In this document: in pieces, positions 18,536 to 40,500 of the stretch | Position numbering within the stretch: position 1 is the stretch's first letter | Layout of the letters: the number at the start of each line of letters is the position of its first letter | DNA from: Anoplopoma fimbria | Taxonomy: Eukaryota > Chordata > Actinopteri > Perciformes > Anoplopomatidae | NCBI RefSeq assembly: GCF_027596085.1 | Contig: NC_072471.1 | Coordinates: forward strand, 7,232,028 to 7,296,027 | DNA: 64,000 nucleotides | Reading direction: 5' to 3' | Position numbers and translations under genes: made by a program | The notes under the pieces: model-generated | Databases searched by the model: none | What the model saw: only the letters and a program-made list of their open reading frames with translations | What the model was told of the DNA's origin: nothing

Positions 18536-20765
18536 CGCCTGTCAGTTGTGTACGCTCTCATTTCTGTGGTTTCCTGCTCTTCAGCCCCGTCCATGACACC
18601 GTTTCTGTGTGACGTCCCCCAGAGCACTCTGAGAAACATCAACACGGGATGCAACACACACAGTCTAGTGAAAGTCTGCTGGTGGCTTGTGGGAAAGAAC
18701 GTGCCCTTGCCCGCGCACACAAGGGTCTATTATGCCCCGCCATCTTTCCAACATTTTGCATATTTGGGTTGCATCTTCTTCATCTAATCTCCGATGTTCC
18801 CTTCCTTATGGCAGCTGTAAAATATCACTGGCCTCTCGTGTGGATTTCTGACAGCATATTACAGGAAGCTTTCATGTGCTTTTAATAACACACACGGTCA
18901 TCTCCGCCTTCAGCTGGTCACATGCAGCTGTCGCTCTGAATCATCATTCACAAACTACTGATATTTGTTAGCCCTACCTCTACTTTAAAACGGCAAAGTC
19001 GGCTTCATCTGTGCAACTTTGGATACAAATTTGTAAATGATTTGAATGAGTGAGTCGGTTTTAGGCATGGTAGCATTGAGGAATGCATTCGTTCACCTCT
19101 ATCTTAAGGCTGTTGCCGACAACCGCATTCCAGCATGCTCAGTACATTTACTTATCAGACTTCAGTGGATATCATTGTTGTGTTTGATTACGTAACCCGC
19201 TAAGCCTGTAAGAACCCCCGTTCAAGTTACTGCGGCCTTGATTAAATCACGCATTTGTTAGCGAGACACTTGCTTTACGTGCTTGTCACTTCACATTTAG
19301 GTGACAAAAACCCCCAATGCCAGATTAAAATGAGGACATTCTCTGCAAAAACGTCCTCATTCCCATGTGCTTTTTGGCTGTGCGTAGCGGCACACAGTGT
19401 TGGATTTTCCGTGTTCTCCGTTAGAGTGACAGATTAGGTGGACTTCAGACCTGGCCTTAGTCAACAGCATTGTTTACAGTCGTGGGTCAAGCTGCGTTCA
19501 ATTGTTTAACACATTCCCCGTGCCCTACAGAGCCAAGGGTGTCCAGACGGTTGTTCCTGTTTGCTGTTGATTACATCAGGCCTGGGAAAAAAGCTTTTGT
19601 GATAACGGAATTCCAAATACATTGTTGTGTTTTTAAGATTTTTTTTTTATGGCTATGGAAAGTAATTTTCCATTTATATCTATATACGTTTTTCTTATGT
19701 TTTAGTTGTAGGTTTTCCTAGAAGAGCCACTTGATTAGATATCCATATAGATAAGGACTATGAGACATGTGGAGGTTTGTGCTCAGCAGCGTTTGAGGTC
19801 AGAGGACTCGTTGCCATGTTTAGAGTCGATATTTGTGGCTCGATCCATGTGTCCCTGGTGTGTCCCTCGCTTGTGCCGCAGCAATGATTGGTGAATGAAG
19901 AATGTGGACAGCTGGTGGGGAAATGCCAAAGGGACAAGATGAAAAAAAAAAAAACGGGCTGGATAGTTTGTGATTTTTTCATGCTGAGAAATAGGCTACC
20001 AGGTTCTTTCATTAGTGCATTAATGTTGTTATTAATGCTTGTGAGGGTCCTGAAGCAACACAAAACTGTGGATTCACAATACGTGTTTTGTGTTTGTTTG
20101 GCCAAAGTTATGCGATTCAAGATGATTTCAGATCTGACAGAAGACAAAATACATTCAAGTAGAGCTGTGGGATCAATCAATACAGTATGAATATATTGTT
20201 ATAATAATAATAATAATAATAATACCAATACAATACAACAATCTGCCAATTGTTTTCTTGATCAACCATTTGAAATTCTTTGTAAAATGTTAGAAAATAG
20301 TGAAAAAATGCCCAGCACAATGTCCCAGAACCCAAAGGGACGTCACACAATTTGCAATTTCAGAGGGACTGATCATGTTTACAGAACATATTGCGATTTT
20401 GATATAATTTAGATTAATTGTGCAGTCCGACTCACATTTCAGGAGCTGGAGCCAAGCAATGTTTTCAATTTTGCTTAAAAATGATTGACAATCATCAAAG
20501 TATCTGCAAATCAATTTTTTGATAAAACACTTAATGTTTCAGTTCTAACTATGTAATATTAAAATGAATAGAACTATAGAATAGTTTTGACTGCTTGGTA
20601 CGCTTTTATAAAAATAATTTAATGAAATTGATTACATGTTTTCTTCAAGGCTGTACAATAACAGTCAGGTGAAAACACTTTATAAACTCATTTGCCTGTT
20701 TGCTATATCAAATCTATTATTCATGAGGAAGTTAAACTTGTGGTTTTCTCTAGAAAAAACTGACA

Positions 20766-20898
<133 letters not shown>

Positions 20899-22212
20899 TG
20901 GTTGACTGACCTGATTGTAAACTTCAATCACAGTTAAAGGGAGGATTGTTCCCAAGCGAGTAGTGACCACAATACCACCCTCTGTCCTCGTCCTGCCCTG
21001 GAGGGCACGGGCCACTGACCATTGGCCAACACACACAAATACACACACACACAAATACACACACACAAATACACACCCTAAGCACTGGCAATCATCCTCT
21101 CGCTCAACTGAAAAAGGACCTGTGTGTTCACAGTCGGCACTAAGATGCATCTTGTGTGTTCAGATCACAAGTGAGTGTAACTAACTGACTATAAGCCGAG
21201 TCTAGAAAATAGAAAGTGATGAGGGTTGTACAAAAATGCGTACCAAAACATATCTTTACAAAAATACATTTAATGTCTATAAAATAGGATTATTACACAT
21301 TCACTATTTTATTTGTATTATCGGTCATTTTATAGACATCATTTTAATTGTGTCTTATTTATTTAGTTATTCCATTCTGAGAAAAGTTTTCCATTATAAA
21401 AGTATGTTTGATTTTGACCAAGACTTCATTATTTATTAATTGTTTTGTTTATACAAGATCAAAATATTGTGAAAAAGAACTATGACCAGTTAGCGTCTAG
21501 ACTAAGGTGACTTGTTTTGTCCGAGCAGTAGTCCAAAACACAAAGAGAGAACCAACTGTAAATGAGGAATATTTGGCCTTTTTGTTTGCAAAATGATGAT
21601 TGATTATCAATTGATGATCAAAAACCTTGCTTTTTATTTTTCTGTCAATCGATAAATAGTTTTTGCTATTGCAACTTTTAAGTTTATTTTATACCATAAA
21701 TATGCTTGAGCCATATCTTGGTCACATCTTGGTTTATTGTGTAAAAGAATGACAGATGAGCATCACTATTGAATTCAAATGTTAATCCCTCCTCGTAGTG
21801 GTTACAATTTTCTCAGAGGTGCAATTTGAATGTGAGCTGGAAAGAACCATCCGATCTTGAGCGGTCACTTGAGACGCATTTTAGATGAGTTCTGATGCTG
21901 GGAATCCTCTGCCGTCTGTCTCAGCTGTGCGTAACCACAATCTGAATATATATGGTTACGAGATACTGGATCTCTGAACAGGGCCAGTCAGGCTGTAGAG
22001 GAGAGGAGAAGCTCCAGGCTGATGGAGAGGAGGAGGAGGAGGACGGAGGAGGAGGACGGAGGAATAAAGAGGGACTGTTGAGTTTGAAGCGATGGCCGTG
22101 AGGAGAGACAGGGGGGGGGAGGAGAGTAACAGAGGACCGTCTGTGGTACCCGTCTGAAGGAAACGGAAGCTTCCCACTGTGTGCTTCTTGATCGTTTCTT
22201 TCTCTCCGTCAG

Positions 22213-22214
<2 letters not shown>

Positions 22215-22285
<71 letters not shown>
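22215..22285. repeat. (AC)n followed by (AT)n microsatellite
   Basis: About 29 AC units (22215-22273) run into 6 AT units. Confidence 0.95.
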
Positions 22286-22548
22286 GTTTAGCGCAGACTC
22301 CGTTTGCTGCCAGCAACTGCTGTGGTTTCACTTTGTTGTGTGTTGAGGGTTGTGAGGTTACTGAGATGGATGAAAACACCCACCTGCTGCTTAGATTAAC
22401 AAACCCGATCACACACTTCAACTCCCCTTCCCTTTCCGTCTCTCTCTGCATCACTCCTCTGAGCTATTTTCTTTTCTCAGGCACAGTATTATTCACCCTC
22501 TTATCCGTGTCTGAGGATGGTTGTTGTGACTGAATGATATCGGCTCGA

Positions 22549-22549
<1 letters not shown>

Positions 22550-22582
<33 letters not shown>
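22550..22582. repeat. (TTG)n microsatellite
   Basis: About 11 uninterrupted TTG triplets. Confidence 0.9.
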
Positions 22583-23093
22583 CTCCAGCTGTTGTTTCGT
22601 GGAAGGAACAAGTGCGTGACCGTGTTCAATGGAGTGATTCAAAAATATTTTGCTGTATATATTTAATAACTTAACGGTCTCTTGTATTTGCTCATTCCAT
22701 GTTATATTTGAGAAGCTTACCCTGGAAAAACAGTTAAATAATTCATGTTTATATCTTCTTTAAGGAATCTCATGAACTGTGTTCCCTTCATGTTCGAATG
22801 GAACCTGTAGCAATAGGATTTATTTTTTTTAGCAAGTAGTTCATACTTCTACTTGATTAATTACTAATTAATTATTATCTTGATTTATTTTCGCTCTCTT
22901 AAACATAAACATACATTAACTGGTCGGGACATGATATTAACTCTTTTTTTTTATAGCTTCAAATATCTGTTTCTAGTATAAGGGATTGTAAAAATCCGAG
23001 CTAAGAAGGTGTTTTCATCACATTCATTGACACCTTTTGTTTTTATGTATTTGTCCAGGCCCTACACACTGAGTGTTACTAAGGGCAGCAGCG

Positions 23094-33338
<10,245 letters not shown>

Positions 33339-35735
33339 TAAATTATCACAAATTAATAAATGTGAAGAAAAGAAGAAAGTGGTTTGTTGCGAATCGACAG
33401 TGCGGCTAGAAACGAGAACACTCTGCCTTATTTTTAACGCTTTTCTGAAGACTGGACTGGTGTTGGAGAAGGATGAAGAAGAGAAGTTTCAGATCATTAA
33501 AGGACCACTTGAGACGTTACTTGCCACATATTGACAGTACAAAGATGGAAAATTAACAACAAGTTTCCAGATGATTCCAGGCGAAGAGGATCACAGAGAA
33601 ACATCGCTGTCAGTGTAAGATATGTTATGTAACTTAGAATCCCATTTACGCTGTTACAAAAATAATAGCCTTTCAAGTATATATTAGATCAAAAATTAAA
33701 TTTATGTGTGAATTTATATATTGTTTAAACGAAACACTGGGATGACAAATCGTTTTGCGATGTAACGTGCAGCCTTAACATGCAAGCCACTATGGATTCT
33801 TTAAGGGAGATGACCCTTTTTATGAACATAATTATCTATTTTAGGTTTGAAACCATTTCTGCCTGCTAGAATCCAGTCCATAACTGTTAATTGTTAGATT
33901 TTTTTCTTTGACAAATTAGGCCCTCGTGTTGAGATTAGTGTGACAGGTTTAACCTGATTTTTCAAATTTAAGCTTAAATTGTTCATTCCTTTCAGGGTTC
34001 TGTATTTTCCATTCAGTTCTTTAACTGTTCTGGTTATTTTATAAGGAATGATCAAATCAATTAGAGGCTCATGCTGATGTAGTCTTCATGTAGTTCACAG
34101 TGGGTCGGTTCCTCTCGCAATTGAATGTACACTCACTGATTGTATTTTTCTCACTTTTGATTGTTCACTTTTGCTGATGTTAGGTTTTTGCTAGTACTCA
34201 CACAATAACCCCCAACACGACCTGTCCTGAATCTCTACACACACAAAAAGAAACTCAGTACTTTCTGTTGATTGTAGATTGTACTATACTGGTTATTTTT
34301 CATCCAACACTGAAAGTTTTTCACAAACGTTTATCTCACTTGAATCTCCATGTCGTAATTTCTGTCACTTCTTGTTAAATGTCAAGTAATGGGAGAATAT
34401 TTTAGTGTTTTTGGGGGGAGATATATATATATATATTACAATTCATAGCAATAAAACCACAGCAAAGTATGTCATTGCATACATGCATGTAAATAGCCTG
34501 GATGAAAAAATATTAGAACAAATTAAGCATCGACATCAGATGACATGTAGTTTGAAATGGATTGTTAATTTATGATGCCACAAGTGCTTTTGCTCTACTC
34601 TTGTTAGAATGCTGTGACTGAGAATCAGTTTGTCTGGTAATTGAATGTTTTATGGCAAATATCCCTTGAATCTGTTATTTTGATATATTTGTAAATATGA
34701 TTATTTTTTTCCCATCACAGAGGGCCATATTCATTGAAGTAATCAACAAATATGTGAATTATTGTTCATTTTCCCTTAGGAGCTATGATATGAATGGATC
34801 TGACTGATTTAATAACCTTAATACATATGTTTGGATCATTAAGTATTTTTGTTGGCTTGCATTTTTTTGCAGAGATGAACTGCAGGCTTTTCATTTGTGC
34901 AAGCTCCAAATTAATTGCCTAGTTTATCGATGAAATAATTGAAAAAAAAAAAAGCTATTTGATGCCTTTAAACTGCAGCACAAGAGGAGGATGAATTATG
35001 TTATCTTAGACATTTGCCATGTTTTCAGGGCATGCTGACGTCAAAACGCAGCAACAGTTGTACTTGCACAGTAAGGTTTGTAAATGTTGTCCCACGACAT
35101 AATAAATGAATTTATTGGAAAAAATAAGATTTTGTCTTGAGTATTGATATTTATTTTCTTTAAACTACAACTTAGAATGTTGAGATATTTAATGAATTTT
35201 AAAAAGAGCTTAATCATTTTATGTGTGCGTTTGGAAAAACAAAACATCCTCAATTATAATATAGTTAATTTATTACTATCTTGCAAAAAATAACTAGCAA
35301 ATCTGCAGTTTAAAATTCCAAATAAAAGTAAAATTAAGGAAAATGCCTCGATAACATACTTAAATATATATTTTATGAAATTCACTACACCATTCGTATC
35401 ACAGAATCTTAAAAGTGGTGAAGGTTTGTGCAACTTTGTACTTCAATTTCACACGTTTTTTTGAGATGTTTATAGTGAGTATCTACAAGCTAAATCCACA
35501 TTCCATCTGGTGAAGGGTCTTCTGATTTACATGTCGGTGTCACATATTCTTGGCAATAATTAAAGATTTCCGTGAGCTTATGAATGATGAGTTTTAAATT
35601 GGTGATGCATTTTGGTGCAAGGCCACATTCAGTGTAGGAATATGGATTCTTATAAACCACTTCTCGAGCAGAGGGGTAAAATGATATGTTATCATGTAGT
35701 CATTTGGATGGAGTGATGCAATGATGATGCAGATA
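33339..35735 (+). other. pacsin2: pacsin2 3' UTR and flank
   Basis: AT-rich sequence with no coding potential recognised. AATAAA occurs at 34450-34455 and other hexamers near 35100 and 35320; the used site is not decidable from sequence alone. Confidence 0.5.
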
Positions 35736-35950
35736 CAGTACCAGTCAAAAGTTTGGACACACCTTCTCATTCAACTACTTTGAAGAATCTAAAATATAAA
35801 ACATATTCTGGTTTGTTGAGCATTTTGTTTGTTTACCACATAATTCCATATGTGTTCCTTCATAGTTTGGATGTCTTCAATATTAATCTACAATGTAGAA
35901 AAAAAATACCATTGAATGAGAAGGTGTGTCCAAACTTTTGACTGGTACTG
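35736..35950. mobile_element. Tc1-type MITE, copy 3 (215 bp)
   Basis: Perfect CAGTACCAGTCAAAAGTTTG termini in inverted orientation, flanked by TA (35734-35735 and 35951-35952). The copy lacks about 15 bp of the A-rich interior present in copies 1 and 2. Confidence 0.88.
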
Positions 35951-35980
35951 TACTCAAAAGTTGATACAGCCTACTTATCA

Positions 35981-36028
35981 TCAAAGTAGTTGAATGAGAA
36001 GGTGTGTCCAAACTTTTATCTGGTACTG
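35981..36028. mobile_element. Solo MITE terminus
   Basis: TCAAAGTAGTTGAATGAGAA followed by GGTGTGTCCAAACTTTTATC and TGGTACTG, then TA, is one end of the same MITE family without its partner, 30 bp from copy 3. Confidence 0.75.
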
Positions 36029-36035
36029 TATATGG

Positions 36036-36376
36036 ATTAGATAAAATAAGATAAAATAAGATAAAATAAAATAATCCTTCATTAGTCCCGCAGTGGGGAA
36101 ATTTACAGGATTACAGCAGCATATGTTGTAGTGCAAACAAGAGACATAGTAAAAGAAAAACAAGACAAAAAAAAAAAAGTATTATAAATAAGCAATAAAA
36201 ACAGTAAAGAATCCACAATAACTAAAATATTATATATACAAACAGAAAACTATTATAACAATAATTTCACATTGTATTTGTATTGCACAGTAAGTAAACT
36301 GACCAACAGTAAATACATTTATATAAAAAGTTCATGAATATTCTACATTTTGAGTAAAGAAAATAGATATTTGCGT
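36036..36376 (-). mobile_element. LINE 3' end, immediately upstream of arfgap3
   Basis: Tandem GATAAAATAA tail, AGTCCCGCAGTGGGG box, then the family 3' UTR to GAAAATAGATATTTGC on the minus strand. The element ends about 20 bp before the first promoter motif of arfgap3. Confidence 0.82.
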
Positions 36377-36396
36377 GGCGTCGAATGTAAATATAA

Positions 36397-36588
36397 ACTA
36401 CATTACCCAGAAGGCCTCCCTTGCGACAATAACATAACCACGTGTCGTTTTTTATCCAATCACGGCTCGACCATGGTGTTGTCCTATTGACGTGTCGTAT
36501 TCGGTTTATACTGAGGAAAACACGGGGCTGTTTTCCGAGCTACGGGACCTGACTGACCTACCGTCAGCTATCACCGACAGACTCAACC
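36397..36588 (+). promoter_or_regulatory. arfgap3 promoter: ZNF143-like site, CCAAT box, paired ACGTGTCGT boxes
   Basis: ACTACATTACCCAGAAGGCC at 36397-36416 resembles the ZNF143/STAF promoter motif (ACTACA..CCCAGAA). A nonamer ACGTGTCGT is present twice, at 36440-36448 and 36490-36498, the second as TGACGTGTCGT, on either side of ATCCAATCA (about 36453). TGACGTG is the core of XBP1/ATF6 unfolded-protein-response elements. The motifs are seen; factor binding is inferred. Confidence 0.55.
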
Positions 36589-37427
36589 ATGTCTGAGCCC
36601 AGCAGGCAGGACATCGCTGCTATCTTCAAGAGACTTCGTGCAATTCCCACGAATAAGGTGAGAGTTTGAAACAGCTGACGGGAGACTGTCATGAACAAGG
36701 AAGTAGTAGTCTTGACACGTCGCACTTAAGAGACAAGCCAAATCTATCTTTACTCTCTTTATACCTGCCTCGTGTAACAACTAGGTTAGCAGACACGTGT
36801 CATGTGGTAAATGTGTTGTTTTGTGTTGTTGAGTTGTGCAGTGTTTGCATGTAAAGGAGAATAAACCTGTGATATGTGACCAGACGTGACGTCAGCCTAG
36901 TGGTTGACAGCCTGGCTGTGGTTTGTGAAGGCTGGTTTTCAGCCTTTTTTTTTGTTCTACTTGGGAAAAAATGTGACAACCCAGTGCATACATGTTTAAT
37001 TATTCTCATATTGAAAGTGTGTGGGGGGTTTTTTTCCTTCTCTTTTAGAATAAGAGTTCATTTCCTGGAGAAAATTCAACCCACTTCACTAACAGCTGTT
37101 ATCTCAGCAGACACACACACACACACACACAGGAAACACGCACTTCATTGAAAAATATAAAAAACATAATATAGATAAATGATATTACAGTGCAGGAAGA
37201 GACAGAAAGCCCACTGGGCTTATTTGAAGCCTCCACCTATATAATATAATATAATATAATATAATATAATATAATATAATATTAAAAAAAAAATCACAAT
37301 TCTATAACGAATACAAAAATAATATACATATGGTATGAAATATTGTTGAAAAAGCATTTTTACAAGATATGATTTATAATAACAATACATTATAAGCAAC
37401 AAGAAAACAAAGTCAAGATGTGAACGA

Positions 37428-37509
<82 letters not shown>

Positions 37510-40500
37510 ATTTATGTGCGGTGTGCGAGTAAGCCGGGTTTGATTTTGATTAAGGGGATTTGGGTTTGTACCCCTGCATTTACTCCTACACAAAAGTAAT
37601 GCTGCAAGTCCCTGTGAATGCAACAACCACAGATTAAAAATACAAACTGAAACATGGAATACATATAATACATAAGGAAAGTAATTACAAAACAGGGGTA
37701 AGGTTGTCTTTTAAGCATCTTTTGAAACTTGTGAAAGTGTGAAACAGTTAACCTCATGGTTACAAACACATTCCACATTGTTTACTTCCACTTTATCTAT
37801 ATTGTTGTCATGAACGTGTGATTTTGCAATAAATTGGGAGTTAAAACATAACGTCAGTCTTTGCTGTTTCATTAAAATATCAATTGCCCTGTTCACTCTG
37901 TTTATATATTAAGATTATTTTACTATGCGTCTCCTCCTCTGCTCTCTTCCTACTAGATTTGCTTTGACTGCTCAGCTAAAAATCCCAGTTGGGCCAGCAT
38001 CACCTATGGTGTGTTCCTGTGTATAGATTGCTCTGGGACACACAGGTCTCTCGGGGTGCATCTGACCTTTATCAGGTAAGTTAGGAGCTATTTATGAAGT
38101 GTACTTTGCAAAATAAAAATAAACATTTAGCAGGAAATACCAAACAAGTAGGATAGCAACAAATGCAAAAGTAGTAAGTAATATCATTTTTATAATAAGA
38201 TTTTAATTTAATAGGACATCAAATAGTGAGAGGTGGTATAGATGCAAAGACAGAAAACGCTTGTTATATATTTTCTTTAAAATGAGCTCTTGGACACATA
38301 GTTGACATGTTTACTATAGTGACAACAAGTCAGAAATGTGCTCAGGGGCTTTACTGAGTAGAGCCCAATAGGTCATTGCAAAAAAATGTATAGGATTCAT
38401 GGCTCCACTAGTAACCAGTAGAGAGAGGCCAACACTGGAGTAATGTGCTTACAGTGCTCTTACTTTGGCGGAGAAGATGGGCCTTTTGAACTATTTGCAG
38501 ACAACTTGTCCAAGCAAAGAGTGTAACGAATACAAATAAACTAGTGATGCAAACACAAAAGATAAGTGGTTGCACAAGATTATTAGTATGAGTGGAAAAA
38601 TCCAGACAGGATTAAAATGCTAGGGAGAGAACTGTTCTGAACCTGATATGCTGTTTGTCCCTCTCAAATGCTGACATTGTTGTGTTTCACAGGTCCACTG
38701 AGCTGGATTTCAACTGGTCGTGGTTTCAGCTGAGATGTATGCAAGTGGGAGGCAATGCCAGCGCGGTCAGTACCTGAAGGCAGCACATCAGCACGCTATC
38801 AACAGATTTTTAATGCCAGCATTGCGTACACACACACACACACACACACGTTATTTAACTTCATTGCTCCTTTTGTCCTTCCCGTATCTGCAGGTTTCAT
38901 TTTTCACCCAACATGGATGCATAACCAGCGCTGCCAATACCAAGTACAACAGCCGGGCTGCTCAGCTGTACAGAGACAAGATAAAGACTTCAGCCACACA
39001 AGCGACCAGACGCCATGGCACTGAGGTAATGCAGACATGTTTGTTGACTGTCTTAAAAACATCAGTGGAAAGGAGCCAGAATGGGGAAAAAAATGTAATA
39101 AAACAAACTTTTACTTCTTGTATAGTTCCTCTTTGCTAAACCCACTTGTCTGTTTTAATGCTCTTCTTCTGTACAGTTGTGGCTTGACAGTCAGGCTCCT
39201 CTCTCCCCAACATCCCCAGAGGACAAGCAGTTGGATTTCTTTAGTCTGCATTCACAGGTATAGAAGTGTGCTTGCCTTGCCTAGGTGGGATCTTATCCAC
39301 TAACCTGCTTGTTGGATACATACTTAGAGTGATGGCGGATTAGTAATTTTGTCCCGTGTGTCTGTTTAATGCCCAGACTCTTCCTGACAATTTGAACATG
39401 CCAAAGTCCAGTCTCAGCTCCTCCACATCAGAGAAGACTTTAACCGGGCAAACGGAGGAAGACAGTAACGGTAATCACAAAATGCAAATATGCACCTGTT
39501 GTATTTGTCTCAATCCCATTTATGTTGCTCATTACATATGTATTAAACCTCTTCAGGTAATCTAGATGAGGGTCCTAGTGTGGATATGCTGAGTGTTTCT
39601 CCAAAAGCAAATCCAGGTAGGTTTATATTCTTCACTTTAATGATTCACTAATTTACTTAAAGACCTTTTTTTGTATCTGAATTAAAGCTAAACTGTAGGA
39701 GATTTAACTTTACTGTCCTTTGACCTCCCCAGAGCCTTCCTCTCTTTTTAAGAAGAAGCCGACTGCTGCCAAGAAAACAGTATGTACTCATAATAACTTC
39801 TGGTTTGACAGTATGCATTGTTGTTAGTATGTATGTTCACAGGACTGCTGAGGAGACTGAGGTCCTTTGGAGTGCAGGGAGCACTCCTGAGGACCTTTTT
39901 TCAACTCTGTGGTGGCATCAGCCATTTTTTATGCAGTGGTCTGCTGGAGCAGCAGCATCTCAGCAGCCGACAAGAAGAGACTCAACAAGCTTGTCAGGAA
40001 GGCCAGCAGTGTGCTGGGGTGTCCACTGGATACGGTGGAGGTGGTGGGAGACAGGAGGGTGATGACCAAGCTGTCATCCCTGATGAACAACACCTCCCAC
40101 CCCATGCAGGACACCCTGGCAGCTCTGTGCAGCTCCTTCAGCCACCGGCTGCTTCACCCCCGGTGAACCGCAGGTCCTTCCTTCCTGCTGCTGTCAGGTT
40201 GCACAACCAACTCTGCTCCCAGCAGACCACATGACACATGACAATAAAAACATGACAATAAAAACCTGTGCAATACATTACACTGTGCAATAATAGTTAA
40301 AATAGTATTTTTCTGTCTGTAAATATAATATTTCAGTTATTGTTGTTTTTCTACTGTTTCTTATTGCTTATTTATAATTTATCATTTTTTATTTTTATCT
40401 TGTCTTCTTCTACTATGTCTCTTGTGTGCACTTTACCCTCTGCTGCTGTAAGCCTGCAAATTTCCCCACTGCGGGACTAATAAAGGATTATCTTATCTTA

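Noticed and set aside
19758..20180. 140-codon minus-strand open frame
   Set aside because: AT-rich chance frame within an intron; no domain or homologous pattern recognised.
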